Positions 10,386 through 20,482 of a DNA stretch of 64,000 nucleotides are shown here, in pieces. The notes under the pieces are model-generated. The model was not told where the DNA came from. It did no database searches and saw nothing but the letters and a program-made list of their open reading frames with translations. This DNA is from Dipteris shenzhenensis (lineage: Eukaryota; Polypodiophyta; Polypodiopsida; Gleicheniales), in the NCBI GenBank assembly GCA_047967505.1, contig CM106538.1; one strand, 5' to 3'. How positions within the stretch are numbered: the stretch's first letter is position 1; every line of letters starts with the position of its first letter. The position numbers were made by a program, and so were the translations under genes.

Positions 10386-10397
10386 TGGTATCAGAGC
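10386..10397 (+). promoter_or_regulatory. Primer-binding site, element B
   Basis: TGGTATCAGAGC, initiator tRNA-Met complement, abutting the LTR. Confidence 0.95.
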
Positions 10398-10673
10398 CTT
10401 GTTCGTGGTAAGGAGCTCAAGAAAGCTAGCCAAGTTTGTGGTGTCCTGGTAAGAGGACCAGTGTAGCTTTCCTATTTCGAGTTTGGGAGCAAATCTCTGC
10501 AGGTAGCACAGCCAGAAGTGCAGGAGTGCACTGCTTCAGATTGAGAGGCCCTTCGCGGTGCAGCGAGAGCGCAGTTTGAGGCCGTTTCGGGGCCCGTTTT
10601 GAAGGCAGAAATTCTTCGCAGGCACTCAGAAAAAGGCCCTGTTTTTGCTGTGCGACCACCGCGCGGCTAGTCG

Positions 10674-10913
10674 GTGGAAAGGTGCCACAGAAATTGCATC
10701 GTATGCCTATGTGCAGAGATATTGGGAGTTGCAGATTCATGCCTGTTGCCTGTTGATGCAAAATCATCACGAGGAAGTGACTGTGTGGTGAAATACCACT
10801 TTCGTCAGTGTTGCAGATCTGCCCCTGTGAGGCTTTTCGCAGAAGTTTTGCTATTTGCCCTTCTGAGGCATTTGCTGTGTTTACAGGTTGCTGTTGCAAT
10901 TCGTGATTTGTAA
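10674..10913 (+). CDS. Upstream reading frame in the element B leader
   Basis: 79 codons, differing from the A frame at only a few residues (for example Arg for Leu within AKSSxGSD). The stop ends one base before the gag ATG at 10915. Same caveats as for the A copy. Confidence 0.35.
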   Translation: MERCHRNCIVCLCAEILGVADSCLLPVDAKSSRGSDCVVKYHFRQCCRSAPVRLFAEVLLFALLRHLLCLQVAVAIRDL

Positions 10914-10914
10914 A

Positions 10915-11202
10915 ATGTCTGAGAATCTGTCTACCATTGTCAGTGAGAAGCTTGACAAGAACAACTTCCAAGCATGGAAGTTCAGGATGACAAACTTCTT
11001 TATGGGAAAGGGAGTTTGGGATTACATCAGTGGTGAAACTGCAGAACCAGTTTTGGGTGCTGCTCCCACTCCTGTTGAATTGAAGGCCTTTAAAGAATGG
11101 CATGAAAAAGCCAGAAAATGCCTGTATTGGCTGTCCGTTAGCATTTCAGATTCTATGATTGTGCATATACAGGATGCATATACAGGATCTAGAGACGCCT
11201 AA
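10915..11202 (+). pseudogene. gag: Element B Gag N-terminus, frameshifted
   Basis: The frame starts MSENLSTIVSEKLDKNNFQ as in A. At about 11164 the 14-bp word TGCATATACAGGAT is present twice in tandem where A has one copy, so the frame ends at 11202 (…QDAYTGSRDA). The remaining Gag continues in the next frame. The break lies about 90 residues into Gag, so no full-length product is expected without a frame change. Confidence 0.9.
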
Positions 11203-14200
11203 GGAGGCATGGGATACATTGGTGAAGCTGTATAGCACAAATACCAAAGCACGAAAGATGCAGCTAAAGCAGGAGTTGCACAATGTGCAAAGGAAAAATC
11301 TGAATATAAATGAGTATTCCTTGAAGGTGAAAGGCCTTGCAGATTCTCTTGCCTCCATTGGAGCACCTGTTGATGATGAGGACTTAGTGTCCGTGACCTT
11401 GAATGGTCTTGGGAAAGATTATGCACAATTTCGGACATCCATTGGAGTCCGTGAAACATTTCCTGATTTTCAGGAACTTATTGCTCTCTTGCTGAGTGAA
11501 GAGCAAAGGAATGGTGGTTCAACCACCTCAACTTCTCAAGAGACTGCTTTCTACTCGAATACAGGTAGAGGCAGGGGTAGAGGAAGAGGCCGTTCTGGTG
11601 GCCGTGCAGGAAATCAGAACCAACAGCAACAACAGGAAAACCAGTCCTATGGAGGAGGACGTGGTAGTTCTAGAGGCAGGGGGAGCCAAAGAGGCCGTGG
11701 TTCATGGCAAAGGAACCAGCAAGTAAATAGCAGCACAGAATGCTATTATTGTGGAAAGCCTGGACACAAGGAGAATACATGCTATAAAAAACAGAATGAC
11801 ATCAAAAGTGGGAAGTTGCAGCAAAGTAACTATGCATCATCAAGTGGGCATGGTGACGACAGAAATGAGCACCTTTTTGTGATGCAGCATATGGTTAACT
11901 CCATGTCAGGAGATGCTGCAGCTTGCAATGATGTTTGGTATGTTGATTCAGGTGCCTCTAACCACATGACCAGTCATGGTGAGTGGTTTCATGATGTCAG
12001 AAATTTGGATAAGCCAGGTTATGTTGAAACAGGTGATGATACTGCGCACCCAATTACGCAGGTTGGTAAAGTGCCATTGGCTATGCAGGATGGCAAAACA
12101 AAGTACTTGGCAGATGTACTTCATGTTCCAAAAATCACTAAGAACCTGGTTTCAGTTGGCCAGATGGTTGAGCAAGGTCTGCAGGTTAGATTTAATCCTG
12201 ATGGATGCTTTGTTGAGGACTTGAAAAATAAGTGCCGCTTGGTTGCGAAAGGCAACAAAAATGGCAGAATGTTCACCTTGGATGTTGATATGCCTGAGGT
12301 GAAAGCTGCTATGTTTGCGCATGGAAGAGGTGTCATTGCAGATATTGAGATATGGCACAAGCGCATTGGGCACGTGAATATACAAAGGCTGAAATCTATG
12401 CAAACGAAAAACATTGTTGCAGGTTTGCCTAAATTCAGAGTTGAGGGAATGCAAAAGGTATGTGAAGCATGCCAAATGGGTACGCAGGCCAGACATGCAT
12501 TTCCCAAAAATGCTAAGGTGAGCAGAAGACCTTTGGAAGTGATCCATTCAGATGTTTGGACAACCAAAGCTGCTTCTATTGGTGGATGCCATTATTATGT
12601 GACGTTTATTGATGACTACACTAGGAAGGTGTGGATTTATTTTATGAAGCACAAAAGTGAAGTGTTCAGCCATTTCAAGGCTTTTAAGGCCATGGTTGAA
12701 AAAGAGAAAGGTGTGCATATTAAAGTGCTAAGATCTGATGGAGGGGGAGAGTACTTTTCAGAAGAATTTTGTGAATATCTGAAAGAACAGGGAATTCAAA
12801 GGAAGTACTCATGCAGGTCTACCCCTCAGCAGAATGGGGTTGCAGAAAGGAAGAACAGGCATATTGCAGAAGTAGGACGGGCGATCCTAAATGAGAAAAA
12901 CATGCCTGATTATTTTTGGGCTGAAGCAGTAGCAACTGCTGTTTATATTATGAACAGAACCCCCACTGCAGCTGTCCATGGCATGACGCCTGAAGAAATG
13001 TATACAGGTCAAAAACCAGATATTTCTCACTTGAAGGTATTTGGTTGCATAGCTTATGTTCATGTTCCTGATGAGAAGAGAACAAAGCTGGATCCAAAGG
13101 CAGAAAAATGCATCTTTATTGGATATGCTCAGCACCAGAAAGGGTATCGCTATTATAACCCTTCCACCCGCAAAATGCAAGTGAGCAGAGATGTTGTTTT
13201 TGATGAAATGAGCAGCTGGTATGCACCAACTGTTATGGTAGGAGATGCAGATGCAGGAAATGGGAATGCTGCAATAAATGCAGAGCAGCAATCTCAAGCC
13301 TTGAGTGGACCCAGAGAGTCCTCTACTAGTGGATCTAATGCATGGACAGGGAGATTGAGATCTAGTGAATCGTCACATGGCAGTCCTGATAGTGTTGTGC
13401 AGGTATCACATAAGGGAAAAGAAAAAGTGGACCATGCTCCAGTATTTGATGTGTCTGCTGGTAGCTCTCATGTTGATGGAGAGTCAAGCGGCTCTGAAAT
13501 GAGCCTTGATGAGGAACTTGGGATTCCTTCTGTTGTTACACCTGGTGCAAGGAAAAGCAGGCATGATTTAAAGACGCCTGCAACTGATCCAGTTGTACGG
13601 AGGTCCACTCGTATTAAGTATCCAGTTGACAGGCTGAGATATGATGGGTATACAGCACATCACTATGCTTATATGGTCAAGGTTCTAGAGGAGCCAGAGC
13701 CCACATGTTTTGAGGATGCAGCAGGGCATAAAAATTGGGAAGCAGCTATGGATGAAGAGATGGCTACCTTGGATGCAAACCACACTTGGGATTTGATGCC
13801 TTTGCCTCATGATAAGAAGGCTATTGGCTACAAGTGGGTTTACAAAGTAAAGCACAATGCTGATGGGTCTGTTAGCAGGTACAAGGCAAGATTGGTTGCC
13901 AAAGGTTTTGCACAGACATATGGAATTGACTATGAGGAAACTTTCAGCCCAGTTGCAAGGATGGCAACCGTGAGAGCAGTAATTGCTATGGCTGCTGCAA
14001 AGGGATGGTCTTTGCATCAGATGGATGTGAAAAATGCCTTCTTGCATGGTGACTTGCAGGAAGAGGTTTATATGATGCAGCCAGAAGGTTATGAGGATAA
14101 AGCACACCCCGATTTTGTATGCAGGTTGTGCAAAGCCTTGTATGGCTTAAAACAGGCGCCGAGGGCATGGTCAGACAAGATAGGACAATATCTTGTCACT

Positions 14201-15283
14201 ATTGGATTTCAGATTTCCAATTCAGATTTTTCACTTTATGTGAAAAGGACAAACAGAGGGATTGTGCTTATAGTCATCTATGTTGATGACTTGATTATTA
14301 CAGGTGATAGTGATGCAGACATTAATGAAGTGAAGCTGCTGTTGAAGCAGAAATTTGAGATGAAGGATTTGGGAGAGCTGCGTTACTTCTTGGGCATTGA
14401 GGTTATTAGATCCCCGAGTGGGATATGGCTATTGCAAAGGAAATACGGTTTGGACATGCTGTCCAAATATGGGATAACAGGCTATAAGCCTATCTCTGTT
14501 CCATTGGAGCAGAATGTGAAGCTCAATGCAGAGTCGGGTGAGCTTCTTGAAGATATTACTATGTACAGGCGCATAGTAGGTAGCTTGATTTACATGACTA
14601 TAACCCGACCAGACTTGAGCTATGCTGTGGGGCTGGTGAGTCAGTTTATGCAGGCACCGAGGAAGCCACATTTGGATGCGGCTAGGCGCATACTGCGGTA
14701 TGTGAAGTCCACATTGCATTATGGACTGTTTTATGAAGCTGGGTGTGCATTACAGGTACATGGATACACAGATGCTGACTGGGCTAGTAGTGTCTCAGAC
14801 AGGAGATCTACTAGTGGTTTTATGTTTTCCCTTGGGAGTGGTGCCATCAGTTGGAGCAGCAAGAAGCAGCCAACAGTTGCCTTGTCGAGCACAGAGGCTG
14901 AGTACAGGGGTGCAGCAATGGCTGCATGTGAGGTAGCTTGGTTACAGAAGCTACTTGCAGATATGGGACAGTCAGTTCATGCAGCAGTTGTCATTCATTG
15001 TGACAACATTAGCAACATCATGCTTGCTAATAACCCAGTTTATCATGCTAGAACGAAGCACATTGAGGTGCATTATCACTTTGTGAGAGAGAAGGTTCTA
15101 GCTGGTGAGATTGATCTTGTCTATGTCAGCACTGAGGAGCAGGTGGCTGATATTTTTACGAAGGCATTGGGTACCGAGAAGCTTCGCAGATTTAGGAGCT
15201 TGCTTGGTGTACGTGAGATGGATTTGAGCTTGAGGGGGAGTGTTGAGATATCAAGCTCTACCCCCGATATATCTCCTGGATGA
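11159..15283 (+). CDS. pol: Element B Gag C-terminus-protease-integrase-RT-RNase H polyprotein
   Basis: A 1374-codon open frame; the real sequence joins Gag at about 11193. In order: rest of Gag, RGRGRGR stretch, zinc knuckle CYYCGKPGHKENTC (11741-11782), protease VDSGASNHM near 11938, GAG-pre-integrase (WHKRIGHVNIQRL), integrase with CEACQMG zinc site, FIDDYTRKVW, RSDGGGEY and TPQQNGVAERKN (D, D and E all present). Then follow RT with QMDVKNAFLHGDL and YVDD (14279-14290), and RNase H with YTDADWAS, STEAEYRG and KHIEVHYHFVRE. It ends 43 bp inside the 3' LTR. Length and order match a full Copia Pol. Apart from the upstream frameshift no lesion is visible, so its enzymes may be intact if translated. 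Confidence 0.93.
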   Translation: MCIYRMHIQDLETPKEAWDTLVKLYSTNTKARKMQLKQELHNVQRKNLNINEYSLKVKGLADSLASIGAPVDDEDLVSVTLNGLGKDYAQFRTSIGVRETFPDFQELIALLLSEEQRNGGSTTSTSQETAFYSNTGRGRGRGRGRSGGRAGNQNQQQQQENQSYGGGRGSSRGRGSQRGRGSWQRNQQVNSSTECYYCGKPGHKENTCYKKQNDIKSGKLQQSNYASSSGHGDDRNEHLFVMQHMVNSMSGDAAACNDVWYVDSGASNHMTSHGEWFHDVRNLDKPGYVETGDDTAHPITQVGKVPLAMQDGKTKYLADVLHVPKITKNLVSVGQMVEQGLQVRFNPDGCFVEDLKNKCRLVAKGNKNGRMFTLDVDMPEVKAAMFAHGRGVIADIEIWHKRIGHVNIQRLKSMQTKNIVAGLPKFRVEGMQKVCEACQMGTQARHAFPKNAKVSRRPLEVIHSDVWTTKAASIGGCHYYVTFIDDYTRKVWIYFMKHKSEVFSHFKAFKAMVEKEKGVHIKVLRSDGGGEYFSEEFCEYLKEQGIQRKYSCRSTPQQNGVAERKNRHIAEVGRAILNEKNMPDYFWAEAVATAVYIMNRTPTAAVHGMTPEEMYTGQKPDISHLKVFGCIAYVHVPDEKRTKLDPKAEKCIFIGYAQHQKGYRYYNPSTRKMQVSRDVVFDEMSSWYAPTVMVGDADAGNGNAAINAEQQSQALSGPRESSTSGSNAWTGRLRSSESSHGSPDSVVQVSHKGKEKVDHAPVFDVSAGSSHVDGESSGSEMSLDEELGIPSVVTPGARKSRHDLKTPATDPVVRRSTRIKYPVDRLRYDGYTAHHYAYMVKVLEEPEPTCFEDAAGHKNWEAAMDEEMATLDANHTWDLMPLPHDKKAIGYKWVYKVKHNADGSVSRYKARLVAKGFAQTYGIDYEETFSPVARMATVRAVIAMAAAKGWSLHQMDVKNAFLHGDLQEEVYMMQPEGYEDKAHPDFVCRLCKALYGLKQAPRAWSDKIGQYLVTIGFQISNSDFSLYVKRTNRGIVLIVIYVDDLIITGDSDADINEVKLLLKQKFEMKDLGELRYFLGIEVIRSPSGIWLLQRKYGLDMLSKYGITGYKPISVPLEQNVKLNAESGELLEDITMYRRIVGSLIYMTITRPDLSYAVGLVSQFMQAPRKPHLDAARRILRYVKSTLHYGLFYEAGCALQVHGYTDADWASSVSDRRSTSGFMFSLGSGAISWSSKKQPTVALSSTEAEYRGAAMAACEVAWLQKLLADMGQSVHAAVVIHCDNISNIMLANNPVYHARTKHIEVHYHFVREKVLAGEIDLVYVSTEEQVADIFTKALGTEKLRRFRSLLGVREMDLSLRGSVEISSSTPDISPG

Positions 15284-15538
15284 CTATCATTTATGTCACC
15301 GCCTATGTTAGTTGTACTCGTGGTGTAGTTAGACTACCACGTATGTTTTTGGTTTGGGTTCACATATGAACCACGTATTCTAGGTTTTGACATATAGGGT
15401 ATTTCCCTCTTCTATTGTATTGTTGTTGTGTGCAAAAGTGAAGAAAGGCTTCACCCTCCAACCTTGTGTCCTCTCTCTTTTGTGTGTTGTGAAGAAAGCT
15501 GAACTTGAGTCTCCTATCTCTCTCCCTATTTCTTTACA
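15241..15538 (+). repeat. Element B 3' LTR
   Basis: 298 bp, preceded by the polypurine tract TTGAGGGGGAG at 15230-15240. Confidence 0.95.
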
Positions 15539-15543
15539 ATCAT

Positions 15544-16190
15544 ATCTTCTCATCCAACAATCAAATGAGAACATTCCATCAGGACCAAAACCCTGCGCAT
15601 AATTTTCCAAGACTTGTTCGAAAATGAGAAAAATATGTTTTGCCTGTCTACACATGTCGGGTTTATAGCACTCAAGACGGATGCTTTCATTGCATATGTA
15701 TGGCTCATGGGTAGTCCTCCCCTCTGGGTTATTGCAGGTTTGTTGCCATTACTACAAAGGCCATCCCTATTATTTGCAAGGCACGACATAACTGACATCC
15801 CACCCATGCAGCTGATCATCCGATCGCACCAGCAAAAAGAAGTGTTGAAAGATGACAGGGCCTACCAACTTCCCATATCTAACCACTCTTTCTGTCAACA
15901 TCATATCCTCACTTACCCTTGCTGCTACCACCCTCTTAACCTTTCCCAAGCTCCATCCTAACATCTATTCCTCCATCATCTCTTTGCTCATGCCTCTCAC
16001 CATTTTCAACTAACCCAACAGTCACAAACTTACGAGCCCCTCACACCTAGCTTCTTCCCCTCCCTTGCTAATCCTACCCTTGAGGATTACCAAGCTACTC
16101 AAACCATTTGCCCAGTTCTTCCCCCCCTCCCCTCTGCTCCCCCTTCTGTAACTAACACTCTGCCATATTTCTTCCCCATGTCCCCAAATA
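15544..16190 (+). pseudogene. Unrecognised gene remnant, right arm of inverted repeat
   Basis: Continuation of the right arm after element B. The frame 15614-15961 (FENEKNMFCLSTHVGF, YVWLMGSPPLWVIAGLLP) matches the minus-strand frame at 8926-9195 in opposite orientation, and a Pro/Ser-rich stretch follows as it does there. Homology to the left arm ends near 16190, exactly where the palindromic repeat block begins. Function unknown. Confidence 0.5.
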
Positions 16191-17300
16191 AGCTTCTCTC
16201 ATTCTCTATTTCCACATAAGCTCATGCATAAGCATAAGCTTATGCAGAAACTTAAGCATAAGCTCATGCTCATGCATGAGCAGAAGCTCATGCTTATGCT
16301 CATGCAGAAAAAGAGAAGGAGCTTATGTGGAAATAGAGAATGAGAGAGCATAAGCATGAGCTTATTCTTCTCTCATTATCTATTTCCGCATAAGCTCATG
16401 CATAAGCATAAGCTTATGCGGAAATAGAAGCATAAGCTCATGCTCATGCATGCATGAGCATAAGCATGAGCTTATGCAGAAATAGAGAAGGGGGAATGAG
16501 AGAAGGGGGAATGAGAGAAGGGGGAAATAGAGAAGGGGGAAAGAGAGAAGGGGGAAACTTATGCATAAGCTCATGCTCATGCATGAGCATAAGCATGAGC
16601 TCATGCTTATGCTCATGCGGAAAAAGAGAAGGAGCTTATGCGGAAATAGAGAAGGGGGAATGAGAGAAGGGGGAATGAGAGAAGGGGGAAATAGAGAAGG
16701 GGGAAGAGAGAAGGGGGAAACTTATGCATAAGCTCATGCTCATGCATGAGCATAAGCATAAGCTCATGATTATGCTCATGCAGAAAAAGAGAAGGAGCTT
16801 ATGTGGAAATAGAGAATGAGATTCTGCATAAGCTTCTTTCATTCTCTATTTCCACATAAGCTCATGCATAAGCATGAGCTTATGCGAAAACTTAAGCATA
16901 AGCTCATGCTTATGCTCATGCGGAAAAAGAGAAGGAGCTTATGCAGAAATAGAGAATGAGCTTATGCTTCTCTCATTCTCTATTTCCGCATAAGCTCATG
17001 CATAAGCATGAGCTTATGTGGAAACTTAAGCAAAATCTCATGCTCATGCATGAGCATAAGCATAAGCTCATGCTTATGCTCATGCGGAAATAGAAGCATA
17101 AAGAAGGGGGAAACTTAAGCATAAGCTCATGCTCATGCATGAGCATAAGCATGAGCTTATGCTTATGCTTAAGCATTAGCATAAGCATAAGCTCATGCTT
17201 ATGCTCATGCATGAGCATGAGCTTATGCGAATGAGAGAAGGGGGAAATAGAGAAGGGGGAAAGAGAGAAGGGGGAATGAGAGAAGCATAAGCATAAGAGA
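16185..17300. repeat. Block of palindromic GCATAAGC/GCATGAGC words
   Basis: About 1.1 kb is built almost wholly from short, mutually complementary words (CATAAGC, CATGAGC, GCTTATG, GCTCATG) and a purine word (GGAAATAGAGAATGAG) with its complement. The cassette CTCTCATTCTCTATTTCC-GCATAAGCTCATGC recurs at about 16193, 16371, 16831 and 16968. Its complement AGCTTATGYGGAAATAGAGA recurs at about 16320, 16630, 16795 and 16935, so long hairpins can form at several scales. No coding potential; the open frames (poly Ser-Met-Cys) come from the repeat. Confidence 0.9.
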
Positions 17301-17460
17301 ATAAGAGGGAAAGGAAATAGAGAATAAGAGGGGAAGGAAAGAGAGAAGGGAAAAGAGATGAGGGGGAAAGAGAGAATAAGAGAAGAGGGAAAAAAGAGAA
17401 GGGGGAAAAAGGAGAATAAGAGAAGGGGGAAGAAGGAAAGAGTGGGAGGGGAAGAGAGGG
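17225..17460. repeat. Purine-rich AGAAGGGGGAA repeat
   Basis: Irregular GAGAGAAGGGGGAA units continue the purine words of the palindromic block without its palindromic part. It ends 15 bp before a perfect palindrome. Confidence 0.85.
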
Positions 17461-17475
17461 TTCCTACGCCCATCA

Positions 17476-17506
17476 CTGCAGCTAGCGCTTAAGGCGCTAG
17501 CTGCAG
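17476..17506. repeat. Perfect 13-bp-arm palindrome
   Basis: CTGCAGCTAGCGC and GCGCTAGCTGCAG flank a 5-base loop (TTAAG). It is GC-rich in otherwise AT/purine-rich sequence and lies at the end of the repeat block. Confidence 0.85.
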
Positions 17507-17510
17507 GCCA

Positions 17511-18110
17511 ATGCAAATAACAAAAATAATAAATGGAAAAAAGAGGAAGCACTTACCTGAAATAGTATGTCCTGCTCGGTGTAGTGGACTGGCCCTACAA
17601 AAGAGAGAAAACAACCCATTTTTTCAAATAAGATGTTAGTGGAAGGAGGAGATTACAAAAGCAACTTCTTGAAGGGAGGAGATTGAGGAGACAAGGAAAG
17701 GAGGAGATTGAGGAGACAAGGAGAAAGAGAAGGAAGAGAAATACAGAAAAAAGAGGTGAGTTTTCTTTCTTTCTTGAAATCTCATTTTTTGTTTCAATCC
17801 TTTCAAAACAAGCATGAAAACTAGTTTACAGGTTTAGCAATACAAGAAGAAACACTCACAAAACTAAAGCTAACAAACAAACAACCTACATTGTTGAAAC
17901 AAACTCACCTCTTGAAGAACTTCCTTTCAAGAAACCAAAGAGGGAAAAGGATAGAGAGGGAGTACAAGAGGTAGGAGAAGGGTGAGGAGTGGAAAATAGA
18001 GTGGGAGGTTGCTTGGAATAGGTGGGAGGTCGTCAAAAATAGGTGGGAGGAGATTTTGGGTTGCTTACTTGAGAGATTAGGGAATAGTATGAAGAAAACG
18101 CCACGCGTTT
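17511..18110. other. No gene recognised; short GGAGATTGAGGAGACAAGG duplication
   Basis: A-rich sequence with a twice-repeated purine word at about 17686-17730 and several GGTGGGAGG words near 18000-18050. It may contain the missing left end of the CACTA element, but no CACTA-type terminus was found. Confidence 0.5.
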
Positions 18111-18135
18111 AGCGTTTCGGGTTTTAACCCACAGC

Positions 18136-18180
18136 GTCGCTATATAGCGATGGAACAGAGCGTCGCTATATAGCGACGCT
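18136..18180. promoter_or_regulatory. Left subterminal palindromes of the CACTA element
   Basis: Two copies of GTCGCTATATAGCGAY. The second is the core of a perfect 22-bp palindrome (18159-18180, half-site AGCGTCGCTAT). In En/Spm elements repeated subterminal motifs bind the TNPA-type protein; that role is inferred here. Confidence 0.6.
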
Positions 18181-18283
18181 TACTGTCACTTTTTTGATGT
18201 GGCCTCAAGAGAAGCTCAAACATGCTATTTTATAATTGTCAATATCTCCTCTTCATGCTTATGTTGTGATTTTATAAGTGTAG

Positions 18284-18860
18284 ATGGAAGGGACGAGTGG
18301 AAGCTCGTCCGATGATGCGCAATGCCCGAGAGCACGAAGTGGCTTACGGAGAGGTTATACTGTCATTGCACTCATTGCAAGCGAGAAGTACGACATCAAT
18401 GTCATATTATCATGCGCCACTTGTGGATGTATGGGGAGGAGCCGGAACCAGTACCCCCCATTGGTGTTACACATGTTGATGGATCATCGGTAAGTCAAAG
18501 CTATTTAAGTTCGCAATCTTATTGTATACTAGGAAATAGAAGATCTTATATTTACACGAAATCTTAAAACAAGATGAGGAGGGTGACGAGGGTACACATA
18601 TACCTTCTCACTTTCAACAAGACTATAGTCTCCCGGATGACAACGAGGGTATGGTCGACATGATGGATTCCATTTTTAGGGGCACTACATCCCATGTACA
18701 CGTGATGTTAGAGTGTGAGGTCAAAATGTGAGAGTTGCAATCAACACAATTGTACGAGGGTGCTAGGATGTCTAAACTACGTGCTTGTCTCTCAATCTTG
18801 AATCTACAAGTATAGTATGGGTGGTCGGATACAAGTGTCTCGGCCTTAATGAGGTTAGCC
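18284..18860 (+). CDS. CACTA transposase, N-terminal exons
   Basis: Frame 18322 contains CHCTHCKREVRHQCH, a Cys/His cluster like that at the N-terminus of plant CACTA transposases. Further on (about 18745-18850) LYEGARMSKLRACLSILNL and YGWSDTSVSALMRL match the conserved 'cpLYpG...F...L...K...gWSnksf' region just before TNP2. The two are in different frames, with a GT-AG intron or a small lesion between them; exon limits are not resolved. Confidence 0.6.
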
Positions 18861-18948
18861 CTTGCATTAATTTGACTCATTATTTGGATATTGTTTGTTT
18901 TGAGAATCATCATTTGGATAGTGTCTTTGTCATAGGTTGCTCTAGAAG

Positions 18949-20386
18949 ATGTTGCCTACACCAAATACCATGCCCGCATCAAGAGATGAAGCGAAAAAGA
19001 TGCTAACAACGGTGGGTATGGATTATGATACCATCCATGCTTGCCGTAATGATTGTATTCTTTTTCGTCGTGAGCATAGAGATTTGGCTAGTTGTCCAAA
19101 GTGTGGGGAACAACAATATAGAGATGACTTACAGGGTGAGCGGATACCAGTAAAGGTCTTAAGACACTTTCCTATCACTGCAAGAATACAACACATGTTT
19201 CGATGCGAATCCATAGCGGAGTTGATGACATGGCATGCATCTCATCGGTCCACTGATCACACATTGAGGATTCCCACAGATTGTGCAGCTTGGAAGCACA
19301 TAGATAATCAGTGGCCGGACTTTGCGAGGGAGCCACGCAACTTACATCTTGGGCTAGCCATGGACGGCATGAATCCTTTCGTATTATGCTCGACATCTTG
19401 GTCGACATGGCCCATAGTCGTGGTGAATTACAATATCCCACCATGGCTTACAATAAAAAAGGGACACCTCATGCTTGCACTACTTGTGCCAGGAAAGTAC
19501 AAGGCAAAAAACATGGACGTGTACATGGCACCTTTGATAGAGGAGTTACAGATATTATGGAGAGGAGTGCAGGTCTTTGATTTTTCTAGAGCTCCTAGAC
19601 ATACTTATGATATTTTGGTCAGGGTTATCTTGATGTGGACCATGCATGACTACCCAGGATATGGAGAGTGCGCAAGTACGTGGTTTTGTCTTTACATGTA
19701 CAATGAGGGATTATGCTTTTTTTACTCTCTTTTGCATGCATGTCTTGTACTAACATATTCATGCACGCGTGCAGGACTTGTTACAAGTGGGTACCATGCT
19801 TGTCATGTTTGTGGACTGGCTCTAAAATCGCTTGCACGCTACTCCAAACATATGAGGAAAAATGTTTATGAAGGTCATGCTCGATACCTTCCGCTCGACC
19901 ATCTCGCACGTGGAGGTCAGCTTGATCCACCACCATCATATTTGAAGGCAAGTGATTGGATTCAAGCTTGGAGGGCGAATGGAGAGGAACCTCCTCCTGG
20001 TATGAAGAGGCTATCGATCTTTCACGAGCTTCCTTATTGGGGTCAGTTACAAATCAATCATCTCTTGGATCCCATGCATATCTTCAAGAATGTGGGGGCT
20101 ACTATTTGGGCACACTTGGTTGGTTCCAAGGACTCGAGAGGAGTGCGAGAAGACTTGCGTGCTATGAATAGGATGTCTCGTTTGTGGCCCCAAGTGCATG
20201 CTTCGGGAAAAGTTGTCCTCCCGAAAGCAACGTGGATCCTCTCTATGAGGGAGGAGGCAGTGGTCAAGGCAAACATTGCCTCTTTTCAAACACCGACAGG
20301 GTACATGCGTTGCTTGAAAGGAGCATTTTCAAAGGACAATAAGCTTAGTGGCCTCAAGTCCCATGATTGGCACAAGGTCTTACAGG
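18949..20386 (+). CDS. CACTA transposase, TNP2 domain
   Basis: This is the catalytic transposase region that cuts and rejoins the element ends in the nucleus. Recognisable segments are MLPTPNTMPASRDEAKKML and DTIHACRNDCILFR, CPKCG, KVLRHFPITARIQHMF (the TNP2 start), LGLAMDGMNPF, VNYNIPPWLTIKKGHLMLAL and HDYPGYGECA. Then come SGYHACHVCG, HMRKNVYEGHARYLP, HELPYWGQLQINHLLDPMHI and FKNVGATIWAHL. A 99-bp intron at 19676-19774 (GTACGT...GTGCAG) sits where TNP2 genes often have one; it is divisible by three, so the frame reads through. The next donor is at about 20387 (CAG|GTATTC). Confidence 0.88.
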
Positions 20387-20482
20387 TATTCTAAGTAGAA
20401 TTAGTGTACCGATAATAGTGATGCGTTAGCATAATTATTATTATGTTATATTGTTGACATGACTTCATTGTTGCTTTGATAG

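Larger units (their letters stand above)
10088..15538 (+). mobile_element. Ty1/Copia retrotransposon, element B (gag frameshifted)
   Basis: 5451 bp with 298-bp LTRs differing at one base (CATCGCC against CACCGCC near 10147/15299), target duplication ATCAT (10083-10087 and 15539-15543), PBS, and polypurine tract. It is the same family as A: gag and pol are almost identical, but integrase is present. A 14-bp tandem duplication near 11164-11191 shifts the gag frame. Everything downstream is open to 15283. Recent insertion. Confidence 0.96.

Noticed and set aside
15380-15655. Minus frame spanning the element B LTR and flank
   Set aside because: It crosses an insertion border, so it cannot be an ancestral gene; no domain was seen.
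16380-17552. Open frames rich in Ser, Met and Cys, or Phe and Pro, around the palindromic block
   Set aside because: Direct result of the repeated words; they occur on both strands and match no protein type.
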